This document shows, piece after piece, positions 1 to 5,103 of a stretch of DNA of 12,398 nt. Position 1 is the first letter of the stretch; every line of letters starts with the position of its first letter. A program made the translations under genes and the position numbers. The notes under the pieces are model-generated. The model did not search any database. It saw only the letters and a list, made by a program, of their open reading frames with translations, and was not told the DNA's origin. This stretch comes from an uncultured Bacilli bacterium (GTDB lineage Bacteria > Bacillota_I > Bacilli_A > RF39 > UBA660). The stretch covers positions 1 through 12,398 of the forward strand of contig CANQAO010000024.1 of NCBI GenBank assembly GCA_947589375.1, given 5' to 3'.

Positions 1-552
1 GCCTTCCATTTTCGCAAACATGGCGGACACTAATCCAATAATGCCACCACCGACAACTAATACTTTTTGACCCATTTTAATATCCGCTAAATGCGCCGCA
101 TGAAGACCAACCGCTGTCGGTTCTACCATGGCCACTTCATCATCAGTAATATTATCAGGCACTTTAATTACCATATCTGGTCTAAGGGCCATCTTTGGTT
201 CCAAACCACCAGGATTATCTAAAGAAAGTCCGGTCGCATGCGTCCAAGTATCTAAACAATATTGTACATTGCCAGTTTCACAAGGTTCGCAGTGACCACA
301 TGGTGAAATTGGTAAAGCTGTTACTCTATCCCCTACTTTTAAATCTTCACGGCTTCCTGGATCGACTACTACCCCACAAAATTCATGACCCATCACTAAG
401 CCTTGAGGGGCCCCATCAACCCAATAATGAATGTCCGAACCACAAATACCACATTTTTTTACCTCGATAATCACTTTGCCATCTTGACTAGTAGGTTCTT
501 CTTTATCGATAATTTCAAATTCTCTTACTCCTTTAATTGCTACCGCTTTCAT
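1..552 (-). CDS. Zinc-dependent alcohol/polyol dehydrogenase (MDR family), C-terminus off the window
   Basis: This is the N-terminal 184 residues of a medium-chain zinc dehydrogenase, which oxidises an alcohol or sugar alcohol with NAD(P). Visible catalytic-zinc ligands are C37 in CGICGSD, H56-E57 in GHE, and E144 in VEP. The structural-zinc lobe has C85, C88, C91 and C99. The Rossmann motif GGGIIG lies at 168-173. An EP glutamate after the lobe is typical of the sorbitol/threonine/butanediol dehydrogenase branch, but the substrate cannot be read from the sequence. ATG at 550-552 follows GGAGG (559-563), which lies inside the end of divIC, and the two genes share ATGA. It is therefore probably translated with divIC, an unusual partner. 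The gene is cut by the window edge and no defect is seen. The family is certain; the substrate is open. Confidence 0.9.
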   Translation of the reverse strand, partial: MKAVAIKGVREFEIIDKEEPTSQDGKVIIEVKKCGICGSDIHYWVDGAPQGLVMGHEFCGVVVDPGSREDLKVGDRVTALPISPCGHCEPCETGNVQYCLDTWTHATGLSLDNPGGLEPKMALRPDMVIKVPDNITDDEVAMVEPTAVGLHAAHLADIKMGQKVLVVGGGIIGLVSAMFAKMEG

Positions 553-986
553 TTTTTGCCTCCTTTTTTCTTTCTTTTCTTCATTCCTTTAAAAACGATA
601 TAAAATAATATTAGTGAGCCTGTAATCATTGCCAGCAAAATAATTTGCTCTTCGGTAATTTCAAATTTATCTTTGACCTTCTTTTCTTTAGCATCTAGAG
701 CTTTAATTACATACTCCCCATCTTTAGTATACAAATAATTTTCTCTGGCATACCTAGCTACATAATCTTTATCTTGAAGTTTATCAATTTCGGTTTTCAA
801 ATCTTTCGATTTGGCTTTAAGTTCCGTGAGCTCTTTTTTTAAACTCGCCTCTTCACGATTAAGATTATAAATGGATACCATCGTGGTAACTAAGGTAAAA
901 GCACAATACCCAATTGCCAGAAAAACAATTGGGGTAATTATCGTCAGTCTTCTTTTAGCTGTTTTCGTTACTTTTTTCTTTGCCAT
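549..986 (-). CDS. divIC: DivIC/FtsB-like septum formation protein with an extra C-terminal membrane segment
   Basis: This septal membrane protein of the FtsL-DivIC-DivIB complex is needed for division. Its 145 residues show a basic N-terminus, a membrane segment (about 14-36), a coiled coil (about 40-72) and the family signature around DYVARYARENYLYTKDGEY (74-92). It then departs from the usual one-pass layout: residues 114-133 form a second hydrophobic segment, followed by a lysine-rich tail. The family is usually shorter and ends soon after the signature. The ATG at 984-986 follows GTGGTGATACA. An upstream in-frame ATG at 1019 overlaps the yabQ stop but has no ribosome site, so it was not chosen. 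It lies directly after yabQ, the same order as B. subtilis yabP-yabQ-divIC, and overlaps the dehydrogenase start by 4 bases. The family call is strong; the function of the second segment is unknown. Confidence 0.88.
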   Translation of the reverse strand: MAKKKVTKTAKRRLTIITPIVFLAIGYCAFTLVTTMVSIYNLNREEASLKKELTELKAKSKDLKTEIDKLQDKDYVARYARENYLYTKDGEYVIKALDAKEKKVKDKFEITEEQIILLAMITGSLILFYIVFKGMKKRKKKGGKK

Positions 987-1015
987 TGTATCACCACTAT
1001 TATAGTTAAAGTATA

Positions 1016-1288
1016 TCATTTTTTAAAATGTTTGGCAATTATTTGTTCTAAATAATATCCAGCTATTAACACAATTAAACAATAAGGATGAAAAGCAGCA
1101 TCATTGATAAATCTCAATATTAAAAAATAAGAAAGTACACTAATTAAAACAACTAAAAAAGTACCTAATAATTTAATCCATTTTTTGGAATTATAGATTA
1201 TTTTATGGTTCACGGTGACAAATAAGGAAAAAAAGATTCCATATAAAAAAGAAAAAGCGAGGGTTATAATTTGCGTTTCTAAATCCAT
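1016..1288 (-). CDS. yabQ: YabQ-like spore cortex/coat membrane protein
   Basis: This small membrane protein has 90 residues and three probable membrane segments (about 7-26, 38-60 and 68-84). Between the first two lies a short polar turn, NHKIIYNSKKW. YabQ is a mother-cell sporulation protein of the outer forespore membrane needed for normal cortex in B. subtilis. The assignment rests on position (between yabP and divIC) plus topology; sequence alone would be weak. It is shorter than the B. subtilis protein, which has a longer cytoplasmic tail, but similar to short clostridial versions. Its ATG shares a base with the yabP stop (TAATG), and no Shine-Dalgarno sequence is visible. Translation therefore probably depends on ribosomes finishing yabP. 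Confidence 0.75.
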   Translation of the reverse strand: MDLETQIITLAFSFLYGIFFSLFVTVNHKIIYNSKKWIKLLGTFLVVLISVLSYFLILRFINDAAFHPYCLIVLIAGYYLEQIIAKHFKK

Positions 1289-1575
1289 TATTTAAACAAT
1301 TTGCTGAAAATTCCACTTTCTTTATCTTTTTTTCCATTTTCTGTATAAGTTAGACTATTAACTTTGCCTTTAATTGAAACATTACCTTGATAAGTATCTA
1401 ATTTAATAATTTCGAGTTCCTCACCTTTAAGAATTAAATCACCCATGGTGGTTTCTAAATAAAACTCTTCTTCATCAAAACTATCAATTTTTTTTACTCC
1501 TGTAATAACAATATTTTTTCGTTCATTAATGGTAATGCCATGCGTTAATGACGAAATTGCTTCCATCTTGTCCAT
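1288..1575 (-). CDS. yabP: YabP/YqfC-family sporulation protein
   Basis: This 95-residue protein belongs to the YabP/YqfC family of mother-cell proteins needed for spore coat and envelope assembly. The family pattern is clear: a start like SLTHGITINERKNIVITGV, then a repeating beta-rich body with FYLETTMGDLILKGEELEI and a final GKVNSLTY strand. The C-terminal 15 residues are polar and basic. ATG at 1573-1575 lies 6-7 bases after AGGAGGA. The open frame reaches further upstream to 1623, but that part crosses the spoVG terminator and has no ribosome site. yabQ follows with a one-base overlap. A sigma-E-like promoter sits just upstream, so yabP-yabQ is likely a mother-cell transcript that may continue into divIC. 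Confidence 0.92.
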   Translation of the reverse strand: MDKMEAISSLTHGITINERKNIVITGVKKIDSFDEEEFYLETTMGDLILKGEELEIIKLDTYQGNVSIKGKVNSLTYTENGKKDKESGIFSKLFK

Positions 1576-1592
1576 AATCTTCCTCCTAGGGA

Positions 1593-1621
1593 AATATATG
1601 CATAAAAAAAGAAGATTATTC
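1593..1621 (-). promoter_or_regulatory. Candidate sigma-E-type promoter of yabP-yabQ
   Basis: On the minus strand, GAATAAT (1615-1621) and CATATATT (1593-1600) are separated by 14 bases. Compared with the sigma-E consensus KMATATT-N14-CATACANT, there is one mismatch in each box. The -35 box lies within the hairpin of the spoVG terminator and overlaps the spoVG stop codon. The predicted transcript would start close to the AGGAGG of yabP, giving a very short leader. B. subtilis yabP-yabQ is known to be sigma-E dependent, which supports the reading. Confidence 0.55.
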
Positions 1622-1628
1622 ATCTTCT
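1604..1628 (-). terminator. Intrinsic terminator of spoVG, overlapping its stop codon
   Basis: A perfect 7-base-pair stem (AGAAGAT, loop GAATA, ATCTTCT on the minus strand, 1610-1628) is followed by a run of T residues (1604-1610). The stem contains the spoVG stop codon at 1616-1618. The stem is AT-rich, but the T run is clean. Confidence 0.75.
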
Positions 1629-1879
1629 AAATTATTATACTCTTCAGTAATTGCATCTTCAAACATTTTACGGCATTCTTGAGTTATTGGATGAGCGATA
1701 TCATGATATTCATCGTTACTAGTCTTACGACTTGGCATAGCGATAAATAAACCACCATCACCTTCAATAATTCTAATGCCATGAACTGCAAAACAATCAT
1801 CTAAGACAACTGATGCAATTCCACGAATGCGTGAATTCTCCTTTTCGATTTTTCGAACGTTTATTGATGTAATTTTCAA
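1616..1879 (-). CDS. spoVG: SpoVG nucleic-acid-binding regulator
   Basis: This 87-residue SpoVG is a small DNA/RNA-binding protein affecting septation and sporulation. Family blocks are intact: IRGIASVVLDDCFAVHGIRI, GGLFIAMPSRKT and the DIAHPI segment. The C-terminal tail found in B. subtilis (97 residues) is shortened. The start codon is TTG at 1877-1879, 6 bases after AGAGG (1886-1890); no in-frame ATG lies at the right place. It sits between veg and yabP and has its own sigma-A-like promoters and a terminator, so it appears to be a one-gene transcript nested in the sporulation cluster. No sigma-H box like that of B. subtilis spoVG is visible. Confidence 0.95.
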   Translation of the reverse strand: MKITSINVRKIEKENSRIRGIASVVLDDCFAVHGIRIIEGDGGLFIAMPSRKTSNDEYHDIAHPITQECRKMFEDAITEEYNNLEDE

Positions 1880-1902
1880 AGCTAACCTCTCCCTTCTGGT
1901 AC

Positions 1903-1950
1903 ATTATATCGTTACATCTTAAGTATACAATATTTTTATGAAAAAAACAA
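1903..1950 (-). promoter_or_regulatory. Two overlapping sigma-A-type promoters for spoVG
   Basis: Two candidates share this stretch on the minus strand. The first is TTGTTT (1945-1950), 17 bases, TATACT (1922-1927). The second is TTGTAT (1925-1930), 16 bases, TATAAT (1903-1908). Both lie in the gap between veg and the spoVG ribosome site and would give short leaders. Which one is used cannot be told by eye. Confidence 0.65.
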
Positions 1951-1978
1951 CTATTTATCAAAAATTTTAATTGTTTTT
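1941..1978 (-). terminator. Weak possible terminator of veg
   Basis: On the minus strand AAAAACAATT (1969-1978) can pair with AGTTGTTTTT (1943-1952), with one G-T pair and a 16-base loop. A T run ends the element, and it overlaps the veg stop codon (1951-1953). The stem is almost all A-T and the loop is long, so it may be inefficient. It also overlaps the first spoVG -35 box. Confidence 0.3.
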
Positions 1979-2199
1979 GTAATAATATCAGCATAAGAAA
2001 AAGATTTCACACTTTTATTTTCATCTAAAACTTCAACTAAAAACACGCAATTATACAAATTAGTGATTTTGGCTTTATAAATTTCATATTTATTTCGTCC
2101 CAAATTATACTTGATAGTAATTTCAGCACCGATATATTTACTTAAAGCTTGGCGAATCATCCTACTATCACAAACACCTTTATCGAGGATATCCAACAT
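1951..2199 (-). CDS. veg: Veg family protein
   Basis: This 82-residue protein has the Veg core: an N-terminal helix (IRQALSKYIGAEITIKYNLG), a basic GRNKYE turn where B. subtilis has GRRKTIE, and the ending FSYADIITKTIKI, which matches the conserved SYADILTETVEL. Veg is a highly expressed small protein linked to biofilm matrix gene control in B. subtilis. It is part of a family that resembles RNA-binding folds; its role here is inferred. ATG at 2197-2199 follows AAAGGAAC with good spacing and overlaps the end of yabG by 20 bases. The next ATG (2160) has a badly spaced ribosome site. The N-terminal MLDILDKGVCDS differs from B. subtilis. yabG-veg adjacency is conserved. Confidence 0.88.
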   Translation of the reverse strand: MLDILDKGVCDSRMIRQALSKYIGAEITIKYNLGRNKYEIYKAKITNLYNCVFLVEVLDENKSVKSFSYADIITKTIKIFDK

Positions 2200-2962
2200 A
2201 CATTGTTCCTTTCGTAATAATGCCACCAATACCATCTTTGCCATATTTAGTTTTTTCTAAAATTTCTTTTAAGTCAATATCTTTGTTGATATTAGATAAA
2301 CTCATTTTGGCTGCCACAATAGCTGGATCTAAAGCATGAATATTAATTCTTTTAGGACTAGAAGCAAAATTAGCTCCCGCTTTAATTAATTCTTCATAAT
2401 AAGAGCCACAAGCACCAGCAATGATAATTAGTTTTTCATGGCTATTTTCATATTCCCTAGCTTTTTTAACGGCATCGACGAAATAAGCACTGGATTTATA
2501 AGCTGAAAGATCATCTCTTGAACCTTTCTTTTTATTATAAGCATCATGACCTGTAATCACTACGATATTGGGCTTATATTTTTCTAAAAGGTGGGTAATA
2601 TCACCAGCTATATCTTCCTCTCTTTCATTAATGCCCATGGCCCATATATTTATTTTTTTATAATAATCTAAACATCTTTTCAAATAATCAGTATCACTAT
2701 CAATGTGTAAAATCTTGCCAGGGAGATAAAAATAATCATTGCGTTCCAAAGCCGCTTTAGTTTCTAAGCGATCTAAAAAATCTTGTTCATTTTCCACATC
2801 TTCGTCATTATGTTTTTTTAAGTCACTCATATCAGCATCGGCAATTAATCTAATATTCATACCTTTTAATTTAACTTCATTATCGTTAATTTCTATAATT
2901 TTAAAGACCACATCATTATCATATGAATTACGTGTAACCAAATCACCAATATTAAACTCCAT
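2180..2962 (-). CDS. yabG: YabG sporulation-specific protease
   Basis: This 260-residue YabG is the mother-cell protease that trims coat proteins (and, in Clostridioides, germination proteins). An N-terminal SH3-like segment (EFNIGDLVTRNSY...FKIIEI, 1-45) is followed by the protease domain. That domain has the conserved VITGHDAY (H139), AGACGSYYEELIKAGANFAS (C185) and SPKRINIHALDPA, and ends with GGIITKGTMYVGYPR. C185 is the likely nucleophile, by comparison with the cysteine shown to matter in Clostridioides YabG. ATG at 2960-2962 follows GGGTGAT; an upstream TTG lies on the ribosome site itself. veg follows with a 20-base overlap. A sigma-E-type promoter is seen 16 bases upstream. The length is slightly below the roughly 290 residues in B. 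subtilis. Confidence 0.95.
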   Translation of the reverse strand: MEFNIGDLVTRNSYDNDVVFKIIEINDNEVKLKGMNIRLIADADMSDLKKHNDEDVENEQDFLDRLETKAALERNDYFYLPGKILHIDSDTDYLKRCLDYYKKINIWAMGINEREEDIAGDITHLLEKYKPNIVVITGHDAYNKKKGSRDDLSAYKSSAYFVDAVKKAREYENSHEKLIIIAGACGSYYEELIKAGANFASSPKRINIHALDPAIVAAKMSLSNINKDIDLKEILEKTKYGKDGIGGIITKGTMYVGYPR

Positions 2963-2977
2963 ATTATCACCCAAAAA

Positions 2978-3006
2978 AGTATATGAAAAATAAAATAAAA
3001 ATATAA
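2978..3006 (-). promoter_or_regulatory. Candidate sigma-E-type promoter of yabG-veg
   Basis: On the minus strand, TTATATT (3000-3006) and CATATACT (2978-2985) are separated by 14 bases. Compared with KMATATT-N14-CATACANT, each box has one mismatch. The CATANNNT -10 would also fit sigma-K, which drives yabG in B. subtilis, but no AC-type -35 is seen at the right distance. The leader would be short, starting near GGGTGAT. Confidence 0.5.
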
Positions 3007-3007
3007 C

Positions 3008-3038
3008 AAAAATAGAAAGTTTGCATTAAACCTTCTAT
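3008..3038 (-). terminator. Intrinsic terminator at the end of the Rpn remnant
   Basis: On the minus strand ATAGAAGGTTT (3028-3038) pairs with AAACTTTCTAT (3012-3022) around AATGC, giving 11 pairs with one G-T. T-rich sequence TTTTGTT follows. It overlaps the last codons of the degraded gene at 3027-3194 and shields the yabG promoter from upstream transcription. Confidence 0.6.
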
Positions 3039-3194
3039 CTCTTCTTTTGTTAACCAGTAGATTTTGATATTGTAGTAATATCAATGTTTAATTCAAGCAT
3101 ATTCTTAGCTATTTATATTTTACTTTCTTTTCGCCTCCGCTACATCGATATCATGTGCCAGTTTGTCATAAGCCTCTTTATCATATGATAATTT
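3027..3194 (-). pseudogene. Frameshifted C-terminal remnant of an Rpn-family PD-(D/E)XK nuclease/transposase gene
   Basis: No intact frame exists here, but three pieces read in order on the minus strand as the end of an Rpn-family protein. Piece one (3194 to a stop at 3120-3122) includes YDKLAHDIDVAEAKRK. Piece two, in another frame (3109-3053), reads AKNMLELNIDITTISKSTG. One missing T then shifts back to LTKEEIEGL (3053-3027). The joined tail matches the typical Rpn ending, a helix-turn of the type 'A-K-x-L-L-x-M-x-x-x-I-x-x-I-x-x-x-T-G-L-x-x-x-E-I-E-x-L'. A TGA at 3195-3197 interrupts the frame upstream, and only AT-rich, lysine-rich sequence lies beyond. The nuclease domain is gone. The right-edge gene at 12325-12398 has the same ending. 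Rpn proteins are recombination-promoting nucleases found in mobile, multi-copy contexts. The call rests on this motif only. Confidence 0.6.
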
Positions 3195-3248
3195 TCAAAA
3201 TTCCTTTTTTTGGTTATTTTTTAGGCGAATTTTCCTTTTTTGAACAGA

Positions 3249-3273
3249 ACAAAATGCGAATATAGTTCGCATT
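3249..3273 (-). terminator. Terminator of the rpmG-efp-coiled-coil operon
   Basis: A perfect 8-base-pair stem (AATGCGAA, loop CTATA, TTCGCATT on the minus strand, 3253-3273) is followed by TTGTT, a short T-rich tail. It lies 12 bases after the stop of the coiled-coil gene. The symmetric stem is clear; the tail is weaker than for the other terminators in the window. Confidence 0.65.
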
Positions 3274-3284
3274 AGTATATTCAA

Positions 3285-4271
3285 TTATCTTTTTTGAATA
3301 CTATTATAAATCTTTTTAAGTAAAGCTGATGAACGTTTAATTTTGTCTTCCATATCTTTAACTTGATCTTTTAAAGTGGCATTTTCATTTTCTAACATTT
3401 TATTATGCTCATTAGCTTCTTTCAAAGATTTAGCACTTTCTAAATTATTTTTCTTAAGTGTATAAGCATCCTCTTTTAATTTTTTAACTTGATCTTTTAA
3501 TTTGTCATTTTCAGTTTTGGCTTTTTTAAGTTCTTTTTTTGATTTTTCTAAATCATTTTGAATATTATTATAATCATCAACAAAACCATCTACGGCATTA
3601 CTAATATCATCGATAGACATATCACTAGAATAAGATAATTCTTCATTTTTAGGTTCTGTTTTAGGCTCTTCAGTCTCATTTTCATCGGCTAAAACAGGCT
3701 CCATAGCCTCTTCTTTAGGCTCTAAAACTACCCCATAATCGGATTTTTCTAAATCATCGATAACACTAGAGAGATTTTCGATTTCATTTAACAAACTTTC
3801 CGCATCTTTCGAAGATAAATTAGGAACATTATCTAATGGCATGTCTTCATCATCTGCAAAACTAGTTGAATATTCTTCTTTTGCTTCTTCTTCAAAATGT
3901 GAAGGTTCTTCATCATTTAAATAATCGGTATAGATATTAAGTTCAGTGATTTTACTCATAATGTCTTCAATGCCTACGGCATAAGTATTCATAAGATTAC
4001 GAATGTTTTTATCTTTAGAATAAGTTTCTAAAAAGTCTTCGTCATCGGGAATAAGGACATTGGCGCGAAAAATTTGTCTTTCTTCTTTACCCTTATCACC
4101 TTTACTAAACTCACTATCCATACTATCGACAATGGTCTCAAGAAATTCATTTTTCTCTCGCATCGCATCATCTGGTGCTTCTTTGGAAAAAGCATCAAAC
4201 AATCTCTCATTTTCATCCCTAACCTTTTTAGCCATTTCTTTAATTTCTAAAAATCTGTCTTTTTCTAGCAT
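3285..4271 (-). CDS. Unrecognised acidic coiled-coil protein
   Basis: This 328-residue protein was not assigned to a family. It has no signal peptide or membrane segment and so is probably cytoplasmic. Three parts can be seen. Residues 1-115 are a mixed helical region. Residues about 116-235 are very acidic and low in complexity (for example DDEDMPLDNVPNL and repeated EEP/KEE blocks), probably disordered. Residues about 236-322 form a long lysine/glutamate coiled coil with heptad leucines. Inside the coil, ENDKLKDQVKKLKED and ENATLKDQVKDMEDK look like an internal repeat of about 42 residues. ATG at 4269-4271 follows AGAGG. It is the last gene of rpmG-efp, 35 bases after efp, and has its own terminator. 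A scaffold or polar-organiser role like DivIVA is conceivable but not shown. Confidence 0.8.
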   Translation of the reverse strand: MLEKDRFLEIKEMAKKVRDENERLFDAFSKEAPDDAMREKNEFLETIVDSMDSEFSKGDKGKEERQIFRANVLIPDDEDFLETYSKDKNIRNLMNTYAVGIEDIMSKITELNIYTDYLNDEEPSHFEEEAKEEYSTSFADDEDMPLDNVPNLSSKDAESLLNEIENLSSVIDDLEKSDYGVVLEPKEEAMEPVLADENETEEPKTEPKNEELSYSSDMSIDDISNAVDGFVDDYNNIQNDLEKSKKELKKAKTENDKLKDQVKKLKEDAYTLKKNNLESAKSLKEANEHNKMLENENATLKDQVKDMEDKIKRSSALLKKIYNSIQKR

Positions 4272-4306
4272 AATAAAACACCTCTTTTTATTCTTTCTTT
4301 TATTTT

Positions 4307-4864
4307 TTACGCCCTAGAATCATATTTGCCATCTTTAGTTGAAACGACAACTACGTCATTTTCATTTATAAATAATGGAACTCTAATAGTTAAGCCATTT
4401 TCAAGTACGGCATCTTTAGTAGCATTATTGGTCGTATTACCTTTAACTGCTGGTTCGGTATTAGTAACTACATATTCAATCTTTTCAGGTAAGATAAGGC
4501 CAAGTACTTCACCTTCATAAAAGGAAATTTCAATACTAAGTCCTTCTTTTAAATATTTGTAGTCCTCGCCTAAAGCACTTTTATCAAGTTCAATTTGTTC
4601 ATATGTTTCCATATTCATAAAATTGTACTTACCACTATTTTCGTATAAAAATTGCATTGACATTTTTTCAATGTTGGCTTTTTCTAATTTAATATTGGTA
4701 TTAAAGGTTTTTTCAACAGTTGAACCAGTTCTTAAATTTTTAAGTTTGATCCTAACAAAAGCGGGACCTTTTCCAGGTTTAACATGTAAAAATTCGATAA
4801 TCTGGCAAATGTTGCCATCAATTACAACCGTCATACCATTTTTGATGTCATTAATATTAATCAT
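4307..4864 (-). CDS. efp: Translation elongation factor P
   Basis: This 185-residue EF-P enters the ribosomal E site and relieves stalling at consecutive prolines. The three-domain length is normal. The N-terminal KOW-like domain carries the loop HVKPGKGPAFVR with K32, the lysine that is post-translationally modified in many bacteria. The middle OB domain includes FMNMETYEQIEL, and the C-terminal domain ends with the family motif DGKYDSRA. No modification enzyme gene lies in the window, so the form of the modification is unknown. ATG at 4862-4864 follows AGGAGGG with 4-base spacing and starts 12 bases after rpmG. It is co-transcribed with rpmG and the coiled-coil gene. Confidence 0.98.
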   Translation of the reverse strand: MININDIKNGMTVVIDGNICQIIEFLHVKPGKGPAFVRIKLKNLRTGSTVEKTFNTNIKLEKANIEKMSMQFLYENSGKYNFMNMETYEQIELDKSALGEDYKYLKEGLSIEISFYEGEVLGLILPEKIEYVVTNTEPAVKGNTTNNATKDAVLENGLTIRVPLFINENDVVVVSTKDGKYDSRA

Positions 4865-4876
4865 AAAACCCTCCTA

Positions 4877-5044
4877 TTATTTTTTCTCCTTATGTAATGT
4901 TGTTTTATTACATTTTGGACAATATTTTTTTAATTCTAAACGGTCTGGAGTGTTTCGTTTATTTTTTTCTTTACGGTAATTTTCTTCTTTACAAACAGTA
5001 CAAACAAGTGTGATATTTTCTCTTGCTTCTCCTTTTTTTGCCAT
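4877..5044 (-). CDS. rpmG: Ribosomal protein L33, zinc-binding (C+) type
   Basis: This 55-residue L33 of the large ribosomal subunit was read directly from the minus strand. The order is MAKKGEARENITLVC, then YRKEKNKRNTPDRLELKKYC, then a short basic tail. Two CxxC pairs, C15/C18 and C42/C45, show the zinc-binding form; such organisms often also carry a cysteine-free paralogue elsewhere. ATG at 5042-5044 follows AAGGAGGG. A sigma-A-type promoter lies 32 bases upstream. efp follows after 12 bases, and the end of the pbp gene is 42 bases upstream. Confidence 0.97.
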   Translation of the reverse strand: MAKKGEARENITLVCTVCKEENYRKEKNKRNTPDRLELKKYCPKCNKTTLHKEKK

Positions 5045-5075
5045 AATATCCCTCCTTCTTTACATACCTATTTAC

Positions 5076-5103
5076 ATTATAACAAATTATTTGTAAAATT
5101 CAA
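5076..5103 (-). promoter_or_regulatory. Sigma-A-type promoter of the rpmG-efp operon
   Basis: On the minus strand TTGAAT (5098-5103), 16 bases, TATAAT (5076-5081). The -35 box lies within the last codons of the pbp gene and the -10 just past its stop (5087-5089). This lets ribosomal genes be expressed apart from the wall-synthesis gene upstream. Confidence 0.75.

Noticed and set aside
195..603. Open frames on the plus strand opposite the dehydrogenase and divIC
   Set aside because: They are antisense to strong coding sequence, have no ribosome site, and encode no recognisable protein.
1880..1950. Sigma-H promoter for spoVG as in B. subtilis
   Set aside because: No AGGA-type -35 with a GAAT -10 at the proper spacing is seen; sigma-A-like boxes fit better.
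1797..1994. Open frame overlapping spoVG and the promoter region
   Set aside because: It runs in another frame of spoVG, crosses the promoters, and has no ribosome site.
2893..3084. 63-codon hydrophobic open frame across the yabG promoter
   Set aside because: It results from reading T-rich DNA over the promoter and terminator, its start lies inside the remnant, and the only meaningful part is the final piece of the Rpn tail.
4028..4520. Frames antisense to, or in other frames of, the coiled-coil and efp genes
   Set aside because: They are shadows of well supported genes with no own ribosome sites.
5075..5100. Inverted repeat ACAAAT/ATTTGT at the end of the pbp gene as a terminator
   Set aside because: The loop would be a single base and there is no T run; the stretch is better explained as the rpmG promoter.
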